This document shows, in pieces, positions 1-5,362 of a stretch of DNA of 5,362 bases (position 1 is the first letter of the stretch; every line of letters starts with the position of its first letter). Below the pieces are notes generated by a model. It was not told where the DNA came from. It saw only the letters and a list, made by a program, of their open reading frames with translations, and made no database searches. Made by a program: the position numbers and the translations under genes. Source of the DNA: Pseudomonadota bacterium (lineage in GTDB: Bacteria > Pseudomonadota > Gammaproteobacteria > Burkholderiales > Burkholderiaceae); assembly GCA_023441105.1 (NCBI GenBank), contig JAEZQX010000044.1:1-5362 (forward strand). The letters run 5' to 3'.

Positions 1-371
1 CCCCAGATGGGGCCGGCGGGGCCCTCGACGCGGCGGCCGAACATGAAGCCGTAGTCCTGCTGCGGATGCGGAGCGGCGGCGCCGCCGGCGGCGGCGGCAC
101 CGGCGACCAGCGAATCGACCTGCCCGCGGCTGTCGGCGGACAGGCACAGCATGGCCTGGACGGTGGCATGCGCATCCGCGATCGGACGGCTGGTGAAGCC
201 GGCGAACTTCCCGCGGCCGAGCAGCATCACGTAGATGGTGTCGGAGAACACCATGCACATCGACTGGTCGTCGCTGAACTTGGGATTCTGGCTGGCACCC
301 AGCGCTTCGTAGAAGCCGATGGACCGGGCGAGGTCGCTGACTGGCAGGTTGACGAAGATCATCCGTGGCAT
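1..371 (-). CDS. VOC-fold (glyoxalase/bleomycin-resistance-like) protein, 3' end cut by window edge
   Basis: This small protein has the vicinal oxygen chelate (VOC) fold; 123 complete codons are visible and the last few lie beyond the left edge. It resembles the group often annotated as predicted lactoylglutathione lyase: FVNLPVSDLARSIGFYEALG at 6-25, then FSDDQSMCMVFSDTIYVMLL at 32-51, FAGFTSR, an AMLCLSAD strand at 73-80, and DYGFMFGRRVEGPAGPIW at 106-123. Start ATG at 371-369 has AGGAG five bases upstream, the clearest Shine-Dalgarno in the window; an internal ATG at codon 4 is less likely. The usual ending for such proteins, D-x-DGHxWE, reads GPAGPIW followed by a Gly codon (GGN), so the expected terminal metal-ligand Glu is absent. 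A GC-rich Ala/Gly run occupies residues 89-100. Classical glyoxalase I activity is therefore unlikely; substrate unknown. Confidence 0.88.
   Translation of the reverse strand, partial: MPRMIFVNLPVSDLARSIGFYEALGASQNPKFSDDQSMCMVFSDTIYVMLLGRGKFAGFTSRPIADAHATVQAMLCLSADSRGQVDSLVAGAAAAGGAAAPHPQQDYGFMFGRRVEGPAGPIW
73..98. repeat. GGC/GCC low-complexity tract with a 12-bp palindrome
   Basis: GGCGGCGCCGCC at 75-86 is a perfect 12-base palindrome and is followed directly by four GGC units (87-98). On the minus strand this encodes part of the Ala/Gly run of the VOC protein. The triplet units preserve frame, so length changes by slippage would alter only the Ala/Gly run. Confidence 0.6.
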
Positions 372-376
372 GGCTG

Positions 377-381
377 CTCCT
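377..381 (-). promoter_or_regulatory. Shine-Dalgarno for the VOC gene
   Basis: AGGAG on the minus strand lies five bases before the ATG at 371. It is the strongest ribosome-binding site in the window and fixes the VOC start. The gene sits 32 bases after the DUF6151 stop, so it appears to be initiated independently rather than by stop/start coupling. Confidence 0.75.
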
Positions 382-403
382 GGAGTTGGCGGGGGCGACC
401 CGG

Positions 404-1003
404 TCAGCCGATGGCGGCGCGGCGTGCCTGGCCCACGGCGTCGCGCGACGCCACGACCACCGGCGCCACCGGCTCGCCGGCGGCATCGAAGAAGGGTGTG
501 GTCCGGTAACCCCCGACCAGGCGGGCGGCGGCCAGGCGGGCGGCGAGCGAACCGAAGCGCGCCATGCCACCGAGCCTGCCGTATGCGGGCGGCCGGCCCT
601 TGGCGTGCGCGGTGTTCACCCGCAGTTGCACCCGCGGGAACGATCGCTCCAGCGGCTCGGGCTGGCGCAGGCAGCTATGCACCAGGCCGACATACGGCAG
701 CTTGCGATTGCGCGGCGTGTTGGCGATCGGCGTGCGGCAGCAGCTGGCGTACCAGCGCAGCAGGCCGCCGGGCGAGAGCGAGACGCAGGCGAGCGCATCG
801 GTTGCGGTGGTGAAGCGCACGTCGCTCGCCAGGGTGGCGACCACCTCGGTGCCGCCGAGCGGATCCAGCACCCGCTGCGGCTCGCCCAGCAGATGGGCAT
901 AGGTCTGGCAATCGCCGCAATAGCAGACCGCGCGCACGCCGCGGGACGGATGGGCGATTTCGCCGCGCAGGGTGGCACACTGGCATTGGAAGCGGTGGCT
1001 CAT
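404..1003 (-). CDS. GFA-like cysteine-rich protein, DUF6151 type
   Basis: The 199-residue protein resembles the DUF6151 family, related to the GFA (glutathione-dependent formaldehyde-activating enzyme) zinc fold; the function is unknown. Cysteines are arranged as in GFA-type zinc sites: C7-x-C9 near the N-terminus, then CYCGDC (C27, C29, C32), and later a Cys pair (C88, C89) in SCCRTPIANTP. Further Cys are at 73 and 111. The C-terminal third is Arg/Ala-rich and ends in AAIG. Start ATG at 1003-1001 gives an ATGA overlap with the dehydrogenase stop, places the first CxC where the family has it, and sits 13 bases after an AAGG. An ATG three codons upstream (1012) is possible but lies only four bases from that AAGG. 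Formaldehyde or thiol chemistry should not be assumed, since GFA itself is disputed as an enzyme. The VOC gene follows after 32 bases. Confidence 0.85.
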   Translation of the reverse strand: MSHRFQCQCATLRGEIAHPSRGVRAVCYCGDCQTYAHLLGEPQRVLDPLGGTEVVATLASDVRFTTATDALACVSLSPGGLLRWYASCCRTPIANTPRNRKLPYVGLVHSCLRQPEPLERSFPRVQLRVNTAHAKGRPPAYGRLGGMARFGSLAARLAAARLVGGYRTTPFFDAAGEPVAPVVVASRDAVGQARRAAIG

Positions 1004-2013
1004 GGCTGGCATTGTGCCTTGTCCGGGCGATCGCCATGCAGCCGCCAGGCATCGGCCGCGTTCACCGCGCCGGCCGGTATGCGTCCGGCGAGGATCTCGG
1101 CCACTTGCGCCACCGTCTCCATTGCCTGGTGCTCGATGGCCGGCGGCGTGAGGCCGCCGATGTGCGGCGTCGCGATGACCCGCGGATGCCGCGCCAGGTC
1201 GGACGACGGCATCTGGTCGGGGGCGCGGCCGACGTCGAGCGCGCAGCAGGCGATGCGGCCGGTGTCGAGCGCCTGCAGCAGGGCGGCTTCGTCGACCAGG
1301 TTGCCGCGTGCCGCATTGATGAAGCATGCGGTCGGCTTCATGGCGGCGAACGCGCTGGCATCCAGCAGGTTCTCCGTTTCGTTGGTGGCCTTTGCAAGGC
1401 AGACCACGTAGTCGGCAGCGCCCAGCAGCGTGGCCAGGGGCGCCTGCACCACGCCGTCGTCCGCCACCTGCACGTAGGGGTCGCTCACCACGATGCGCAT
1501 GCCAAACGCCGCCGCCAGCCGCGCAAGGTAGCGGGCGATCTGGCCGTAGCCGATGATGCCCACGGTCGCGCCGCGCAGTTCCCTGCCCATGCGCAACGGC
1601 GGCACCGAGCCGGCGTGGTAGGCCTCGCTGGCAGCCGAGATGTGCCGGCCGAGATCGATCATCACGCCGATGACCCATTCGGCCACCGATGCCATGAAGC
1701 CGGCGCTCGCCTGCGTCACCAGGATGCCGTGCTCGCTTGCGGCCGCCACGTCGATGTTGCGGATGTCGACGGCGCAGCGCGACAGCGCGACCAGCTTGGG
1801 CAGGCTGCGAAGGACGACGGCCGGTACTTCGGTTGTGCGGTCGGCGATGATCACGTCGCAGTCGCCTGCCGCCGCGACCAGCGCATCGGCCTCGAGAGGC
1901 CGCTGGTCGCGATGAAGGCGCACCCTGGCGACCGCTTCGAGGGCGGCAAGCGCCCTGTCGCCGAAGTAGTTGGCCCGCGCTGCCGGCGTGAAGGTGACGA
2001 GAACGGTCTTCAT
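1000..2013 (-). CDS. D-2-hydroxyacid dehydrogenase family protein, NAD(P)-binding
   Basis: This is a cytoplasmic oxidoreductase of the D-isomer-specific 2-hydroxyacid dehydrogenase family, whose members interconvert 2-hydroxy acids and 2-oxo acids. The 337-residue length is normal. The Rossmann nucleotide-binding motif VGIIGYGQIA is at 151-160 (GxGxxA), with Asp178 (SDP) at the end of the next strand, which suggests NAD rather than NADP. The family signature with the substrate-binding/catalytic Arg is FINAARGNLVDEAAL (Arg236), and the catalytic His is in IATPHIGGLT (His284). The region that normally reads DVFxxEP, carrying the catalytic Glu, reads DVGRAPDQMP at 260-269, so the usual Glu is absent (see findings). 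Start ATG at 2013-2011 has GGGAAG eight bases upstream and overlaps the lacI stop by four bases. Its own TGA overlaps the next gene's ATG. Substrate is unknown; an acid imported by the TRAP system is a reasonable inference. Confidence 0.93.
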   Translation of the reverse strand: MKTVLVTFTPAARANYFGDRALAALEAVARVRLHRDQRPLEADALVAAAGDCDVIIADRTTEVPAVVLRSLPKLVALSRCAVDIRNIDVAAASEHGILVTQASAGFMASVAEWVIGVMIDLGRHISAASEAYHAGSVPPLRMGRELRGATVGIIGYGQIARYLARLAAAFGMRIVVSDPYVQVADDGVVQAPLATLLGAADYVVCLAKATNETENLLDASAFAAMKPTACFINAARGNLVDEAALLQALDTGRIACCALDVGRAPDQMPSSDLARHPRVIATPHIGGLTPPAIEHQAMETVAQVAEILAGRIPAGAVNAADAWRLHGDRPDKAQCQP

Positions 2014-3137
2014 GCTTCTGTCTTCCCAGCTTCCCGATTGCGGGCAGCCTTGCCGATGATCCTGCGCCTTGCGGTCCCGCCGCCACTGCCGCTGGGAGCC
2101 GCTGGCGCCGGGCCGACGGAGGCGCGCTCCACCAGGTCCGGCTGGAACAGGAACTCGCCGGCGGGCAAGCGGGGGTCGGCGAGACGGCTGAGCACCCGTT
2201 CGACCATGGTCGCTGCCATCTGCGCGACCGGTAGCCGTACCGTGGTCAGCGGCGGCGTCACCAGCGAGGCGAGGAACAGGCCGTCGATGCCGATCACCGA
2301 CACGTCGCGCGGCACCATGAGTCCGGCGTCGCGAAAGCCCGCCATGAGGCCAAAGGCCAGCATGTCGTTGACGGCGACGATGCCGGTCGGCCGGTGCGGT
2401 GCTCGAGCGATGTCGCCGGCGAGCGCGCGGCCGAGGTCGGCCATCTCGGAATCGCCGTACTCCGAGACGGTGCGTCGATCGATGACGCGGGCGGCGTCGC
2501 CGAGCCCGGCGCGTTGCGCCGCCTCGAGAAAGCCCCTGATCTTCTCGCTCCGGCTGGTCGTCTTGCCGGAGGCAGTCGCGAAGGCGATGCGCCGATGGCC
2601 GTGATCGATGAGATGCGCCGCCGCCACCCGCGCCGCCTCGAAGTTGTCGACCGAGACGTGGTCGATGCCGCTGCCCGCGTCGGGCGTTGCCCGCCGGTCA
2701 TAGCTGACCATCACCAAGCCGCGCCCGACGGCGTCTTCGAAATGCTGTTCGTCCACCAGCGAGGAGATCACGATGACGCCGCGCACGCCCTGCGCCAGCA
2801 GGTCGTCGAAGAAGCCGGTTTCCTTCTCACGGTTGCGGTAGGTATTGCCGAGCAGGACGCGGTGCCCATGGCGCTCCTGCGCCGAGGTCTCGATCTCGCG
2901 TGCGATGAAGCCGTACATCGGGTTGGCGATCGACGGCACCAGCAGGCCCAGCATCGTCGTGCGCCCGGTCTTGAGTTGCCGGGCGGCCCGGTTGGGCGTG
3001 AACGCCAGCTCGCGAATCGCGGCCTCGACGCGGTCCAGCGTCTGGCGGCGCATGCGGTCGGCGCGACCGTTCAGCACGTTCGAGACAGTGCTGATGGATA
3101 CCCCGGCATGGCGGGCGACGTCCTGGATAGTGCTCAC
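2010..3137 (-). CDS. LacI-family transcriptional regulator
   Basis: This is a DNA-binding regulator of the LacI/GalR type, probably controlling this operon in response to a pathway small molecule (inferred from position). The 375-residue product starts with a textbook LacI helix-turn-helix at residues 3-23 (TIQDVARHAGVSISTVSNVLNG). The hinge helix follows at about 49-60 (NRAARQLKTGRT), then the periplasmic-binding-protein-like core: LGLLVPSIANPMYGF at 63-77, VSVDNFEAARVAAAHLI at 161-177, VNDMLAFG at 256-263, DVSVIGIDG at 278-286 and TTVRLP at 298-303. Start GTG at 3137-3135 places the HTH at the expected distance from the N-terminus; no strong Shine-Dalgarno precedes it. Residues after about 341 form a Gly/Ala/Pro/Ser then Arg/Lys-rich tail not expected of the fold. 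The gene follows the transporter after 45 bases on the same strand, and its TGA overlaps the dehydrogenase ATG (ATGA). Confidence 0.95.
   Translation of the reverse strand: MSTIQDVARHAGVSISTVSNVLNGRADRMRRQTLDRVEAAIRELAFTPNRAARQLKTGRTTMLGLLVPSIANPMYGFIAREIETSAQERHGHRVLLGNTYRNREKETGFFDDLLAQGVRGVIVISSLVDEQHFEDAVGRGLVMVSYDRRATPDAGSGIDHVSVDNFEAARVAAAHLIDHGHRRIAFATASGKTTSRSEKIRGFLEAAQRAGLGDAARVIDRRTVSEYGDSEMADLGRALAGDIARAPHRPTGIVAVNDMLAFGLMAGFRDAGLMVPRDVSVIGIDGLFLASLVTPPLTTVRLPVAQMAATMVERVLSRLADPRLPAGEFLFQPDLVERASVGPAPAAPSGSGGGTARRRIIGKAARNREAGKTEA
2022..2027 (-). promoter_or_regulatory. Shine-Dalgarno for the dehydrogenase gene
   Basis: GGGAAG on the minus strand lies eight bases before the ATG at 2013, inside the last codons of the LacI gene. 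It supports the 2013 start. Together with the ATGA overlap it suggests that ribosomes leaving lacI can restart on the dehydrogenase. Confidence 0.55.
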
Positions 3138-3167
3138 TGTGAGGCTCGGGATGCGCGCAGGGGCGTC

Positions 3168-3189
3168 GGGCTGCCAGCAGCCTCAGCCC
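3168..3189 (-). other. GC-rich inverted repeat at the dctM stop, between transporter and lacI
   Basis: Two mutually exclusive hairpins can be drawn at the end of the large permease gene. One has a 5-bp stem, GGCTG/CAGCC with a 4-base loop (3169-3182), immediately after the TGA. The other has a 6-bp stem, GGGCTG/CAGCCC with a 10-base loop (3168-3189), that includes the stop codon. No T-run follows in the direction of transcription, so it is not a convincing intrinsic terminator. In such GC-rich DNA short stems arise by chance. A role in mRNA processing or in lowering lacI expression relative to the transporter is only a possibility. Confidence 0.35.
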
Positions 3190-4472
3190 AGGAAATAGTG
3201 GGGAATCCAGGACGCCAGCGACGGGAAGAAGATCACCAGCAGCAGCACCAGCGTCTCGGCAAGCATGAACCACCACACATGCCGGTTGACTTCGCCGTAG
3301 GTGGCTTTCGCGATGCTGGTGGTGACGAACAGCAGTGGCGCCGTCGGGGGTGATACCGCGCCGATCTGGTTGCACATCACCATCACCAGCCCCATCTGGA
3401 ACGGGTCGATGCCGTAGGTCTTGCTGATCTGGATCGCCACCGGCGCGAACACGAGCAGCACCGCGAGCGAGTCGACGAAGGTGCCGAGCACGATCATCAC
3501 CGCCGCCACGATCAGCAGCACCACCGTCGGGCTCTGAGAGAAGCCGGTCACGAACGTGACGGCGGACTCGTTGAACTGCAGGTAGGCGAGCAGCCAGCCG
3601 GACGCGCCGGCGACCGCGATCACCCCCGACACCATGGTCGTCATGACCGCCGATTCGACCAGGATGCCGGGAAGGTCGCGCAGCCTGATCTTGCGGTAGA
3701 CGAAATAGCCGACGATGAAGGCATAGAGGCAGGCGACCGCGCCGGCTTCCGTGGCGGTGAACACGCCAGTGAGGATGCCGCCGACGATGATGACCGGCCC
3801 CAGCAGCGCCGGCCACACTTCGCGCACCGAGCGCAGGAGCGCGGCGAGCTCGAAGCGGCCGTGGACCACGCGCAGCTCCGGATAGCCCGGCAGGTAGGTG
3901 TAGATCTTGATGGTGGCCATGAGGAACAGTCCCACCAGCACCCCGGGGATGATCCCGCCCAGGAACAGGCCACCGATCGAAACCTGGGCAATGGCGCCGT
4001 AGACGACCATGACCATGCTCGGGGGGATGATGGCCCCGATGGTGCCGGAGGTGGCGATGAGCGCGGCCGCGAAGCCGGCCTTGTAGCCGGAGCGCTTCAT
4101 CGTCGGTATCACGATCGATGCGATGGCGGACGCGTCGGCAGTCGACGAGCCGGAGATGCCGGCGAAGACCATGCTGGCGACCACCGACGCGTGTGCCAGC
4201 CCGGCGCGCAGGTGCCCAACCAGCACCCGCGAGAATTCGACCAGCTGCTGGCTCATGCCGCCGGCGGACATCAGCGCGCCGGCGAGGATGAAGTACGGCA
4301 GCGCCAGCAGCGTGAACGAGTCGAGCTGCGCGAACATCTTCTGCGCGAACAGCGGCAGCACCAGGTCCGGAACCGCCGCCACCCCGACGTAGCCCACCAG
4401 CGCGATCGACAACAGGATCGGCACGCCCAGCAGCATGGTGCCGAGCATCAGGGCGAAGAGGAACCAGATCAT
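3183..4472 (-). CDS. TRAP transporter large permease subunit, DctM-like
   Basis: This is the large transport subunit of the TRAP system, a many-helix inner-membrane protein that moves the substrate with an ion gradient (Na+ in characterised members). At 429 residues it matches the usual DctM length. Family hallmarks are visible in order: a hydrophobic N-terminal helix; LALPYFILAGALMSAGG at 57-72; ISGSSTADASAIASIVIPTM at 106-125; GTIGAIIPPSMVMVVYGA at 143-160; FLGGIIPGVLVG at 170-181; TEAGAVACLYA at 241-251; and the C-terminal NQIGAVSPPTAPLLFV at 368-383, mirroring the earlier inverted-repeat motif with its paired prolines. Start ATG at 4472-4470 has AGGA seven bases upstream and overlaps the small subunit stop by four bases, so the two membrane subunits are translationally coupled. 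The gene looks intact. The substrate cannot be inferred from this subunit. Confidence 0.97.
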   Translation of the reverse strand: MIWFLFALMLGTMLLGVPILLSIALVGYVGVAAVPDLVLPLFAQKMFAQLDSFTLLALPYFILAGALMSAGGMSQQLVEFSRVLVGHLRAGLAHASVVASMVFAGISGSSTADASAIASIVIPTMKRSGYKAGFAAALIATSGTIGAIIPPSMVMVVYGAIAQVSIGGLFLGGIIPGVLVGLFLMATIKIYTYLPGYPELRVVHGRFELAALLRSVREVWPALLGPVIIVGGILTGVFTATEAGAVACLYAFIVGYFVYRKIRLRDLPGILVESAVMTTMVSGVIAVAGASGWLLAYLQFNESAVTFVTGFSQSPTVVLLIVAAVMIVLGTFVDSLAVLLVFAPVAIQISKTYGIDPFQMGLVMVMCNQIGAVSPPTAPLLFVTTSIAKATYGEVNRHVWWFMLAETLVLLLVIFFPSLASWIPHYFLG

Positions 4473-4990
4473 GGCGCCATCCTGCCGTGGCTGCCGGCCG
4501 GCGACCGGGGTGACGGCGGTGGTCGTCCCGACCGCGAGCGCCAGTCGACGATGCGCTGCAGGGCCACCAGCAGCAGGTAGGCGCCGCCGATGACCATGCC
4601 CGAATACGGCCAGCTCATCGGGATCTCCAGGCCGGGGGATTCCTGCAGCGCGGCGACCCGCGCCACCTGGTAGCCGAGCACCATGAGCGACACCGCGAAG
4701 GCCGCCCAGAGGAGCTCGACCATCAGGTCGAACGTGGCACCGAGCGACGGCGGCAGCATGTCGCGGAAGGTCTCGATATAGAGATGCGCGCCGCGGCGGT
4801 AGGCGATCGGGATGCCGAGAAAGACCACCCAGATGTGGCCGAAGATCTGCGCTTCCTCGCTCCAGCTCAGCGACGAGTTGAGCATGAAGCGGTGGAAGAC
4901 CTGCAGCAGGCCGATGCCCAGCATGATCGCGAAGATCGCCGCGACCAGCAGCTCGACACCGCGGTCGGCCGCGGCCAATGCGCGCCTCAC
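4469..4990 (-). CDS. TRAP transporter small permease subunit, DctQ-like
   Basis: This is the small integral membrane subunit of a TRAP transporter, which pairs with the large permease in the inner membrane. The 173-residue product fits the DctQ family length. Four hydrophobic segments are visible at about residues 12-32, 50-65, 86-108 and 128-146. The conserved DctQ region between the first two contains LSWSEEAQIFGHIWVVFLG, with the typical Trp and paired Glu (W43, E45, E46), followed by AYRRGAHLYIE. The C-terminus (residues 151-173) is a Pro/Ser/Arg-rich cytoplasmic-looking tail. The chosen start is GTG at 4990-4988, 13 bases after the receptor stop. No convincing Shine-Dalgarno precedes it, so reinitiation after the receptor gene is likely. 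A TTG three codons further in is a weaker alternative. Its TGA overlaps the large permease ATG by four bases (ATGA). Confidence 0.93.
   Translation of the reverse strand: MRRALAAADRGVELLVAAIFAIMLGIGLLQVFHRFMLNSSLSWSEEAQIFGHIWVVFLGIPIAYRRGAHLYIETFRDMLPPSLGATFDLMVELLWAAFAVSLMVLGYQVARVAALQESPGLEIPMSWPYSGMVIGGAYLLLVALQRIVDWRSRSGRPPPSPRSPAGSHGRMAP
4480..4483 (-). promoter_or_regulatory. Shine-Dalgarno for the large permease gene
   Basis: AGGA on the minus strand lies seven bases before the ATG at 4472, inside the end of the small permease gene. It supports this start over internal alternatives. Confidence 0.5.
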
Positions 4991-5003
4991 TGCGGCGGCC
5001 GTG

Positions 5004-5362
5004 CTATTGCTTGCGGATGATCGCGAGCAGGTTCTCCGCGCCGAACTCCTTGGCGAGGTCGTCCTGCGCGGCCATGGCGGCTTTCTGCAGCGGCGCCGTG
5101 TCCAGGTCGTGCACCTTCATGCCGAGCTTGCGGACGGCGTCGAGGGATTCCGCTTCCTTGGCGGGGGCCATTGCGCGGACCTTCTCGGCGGCCGCTTGAG
5201 CACCCTTGAGCAGGACGGCCTGTTCCTTTTCGTTGAGCTTCTTCCATTCCGACATCGAATAGACCAGCACGGTCGGATCCATCAGGTGCCGGGTCATTGC
5301 GATGCAGCAGGCGACTTCGTTGAGCTTGAAGGACACGGTGGTGGCGGCGGTGTGCTCGTAGC
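5004..5362 (-). CDS. TRAP transporter solute-binding receptor, DctP-like (C-terminal part, cut by window edge)
   Basis: This is the periplasmic receptor of a tripartite ATP-independent periplasmic (TRAP) transporter. It would bind an organic acid and deliver it to the membrane subunits. Only the last 118 or so codons are in the window, reading in frame from the right edge (first full codon TAC, Tyr) to a TAG stop at 5006-5004. The visible part fits the DctP C-terminal region: a strand-rich segment with VSFKLNEVACC, then the usual helix containing SMSEWKKLNEKEQAVL, then an Ala/Lys-rich helical tail ending in FGAENLLAIIRKQ. The signal peptide and the ligand-clamping Arg of this family would lie upstream and cannot be seen, so the substrate is unknown. 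An adjacent Cys pair (ACC) is somewhat unusual for a periplasmic protein. It is followed after 13 bases by the small TRAP permease gene, the usual P-Q-M order. Family assignment rests mainly on the tail motif plus this context. Confidence 0.88.
   Translation of the reverse strand, partial: YEHTAATTVSFKLNEVACCIAMTRHLMDPTVLVYSMSEWKKLNEKEQAVLLKGAQAAAEKVRAMAPAKEAESLDAVRKLGMKVHDLDTAPLQKAAMAAQDDLAKEFGAENLLAIIRKQ

Noticed and set aside
365..1411. Plus-strand open frame (348 codons) opposite the DUF6151 gene and the end of the dehydrogenase
   Set aside because: Low-complexity Ala/Arg/Gly product, antisense to motif-bearing genes; a shadow frame.
1004..2086. Extension of the DUF6151 reading frame upstream to 2086 as one 560-codon protein
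   Set aside because: The upstream part is an Arg/Gly/Ala-rich shadow of the dehydrogenase in another frame. The DUF6151 homology begins at MSHRF, so the real start is at 1003.
1012..2604. Long plus-strand open frame (530 codons) opposite the dehydrogenase and lacI genes
   Set aside because: It is antisense to two well-recognised genes, its product has no recognisable domain, and long antisense frames are expected in GC-rich coding DNA.
3138..3182. Possible promoter or LacI operator in the gap before lacI
   Set aside because: The 45 bases contain no recognisable -35/-10 pair and no CG-centred operator-like palindrome; only the GC hairpin is visible.
2394..3353. Plus-strand open frame (319 codons) opposite lacI and the end of the large permease
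   Set aside because: Crosses a gene boundary on the opposite strand and shows no family motif; a composition artefact.
2827..3816. Minus-strand open frame (329 codons) spanning the dctM/lacI junction
   Set aside because: It is out of frame with both recognised genes and its product is Arg/Gly/His-rich without motifs. It does not indicate a fusion or frameshift.
3861..4580. Plus-strand open frame rich in His, Gln, Asp and Arg opposite dctM
   Set aside because: A typical antisense product of a hydrophobic membrane-protein gene; no supporting start signal or domain.

Overview
The window is a GC-rich (roughly two-thirds G+C), gene-dense piece of a Gram-negative chromosome. Every supported gene lies on the minus strand. 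The base composition, the GTG starts, the tight packing and the TRAP transporter beside a LacI-type regulator and a D-2-hydroxyacid dehydrogenase suggest a proteobacterium, most likely a Burkholderiales-like betaproteobacterium. That placement is inferred from style and gene content, not from a marker gene.

In transcription order (high to low coordinates) the layout is: the C-terminal part of a periplasmic TRAP solute receptor (DctP-like, 5004-5362, cut by the window edge); the small TRAP membrane subunit (DctQ-like, 4469-4990); the large TRAP permease (DctM-like, 3183-4472); a LacI-family repressor (2010-3137); a D-2-hydroxyacid dehydrogenase (1000-2013); a cysteine-rich GFA-like protein of the DUF6151 type (404-1003); and a VOC/glyoxalase-like protein (1-371, cut by the window edge). 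The gaps are 13, -4, 45, -4, -4 and 32 bases. Three junctions are ATGA stop/start overlaps, so this looks like one long, translationally coupled operon whose promoter lies upstream of dctP, outside the window. No stretch over 300 bases lacks a gene.

A coherent reading is an organic-acid uptake and conversion unit. The receptor binds a carboxylate in the periplasm and the DctQ-DctM pair imports it with an ion gradient. The dehydrogenase may then interconvert a 2-hydroxy and a 2-oxo acid, with the LacI protein sensing a substrate or intermediate. The substrate cannot be read from the sequence. The two trailing small proteins (DUF6151 and VOC) may be linked to the pathway or may simply be co-transcribed.

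No mobile element, RNA gene, CRISPR array or clearly new system is visible. The most notable points are the dehydrogenase's departure from the usual catalytic Glu motif, the VOC protein's lack of recognisable metal ligands, the basic low-complexity tail on the LacI regulator that ends in the coupling overlap, and the consistent association of two poorly characterised small proteins with the transporter operon.
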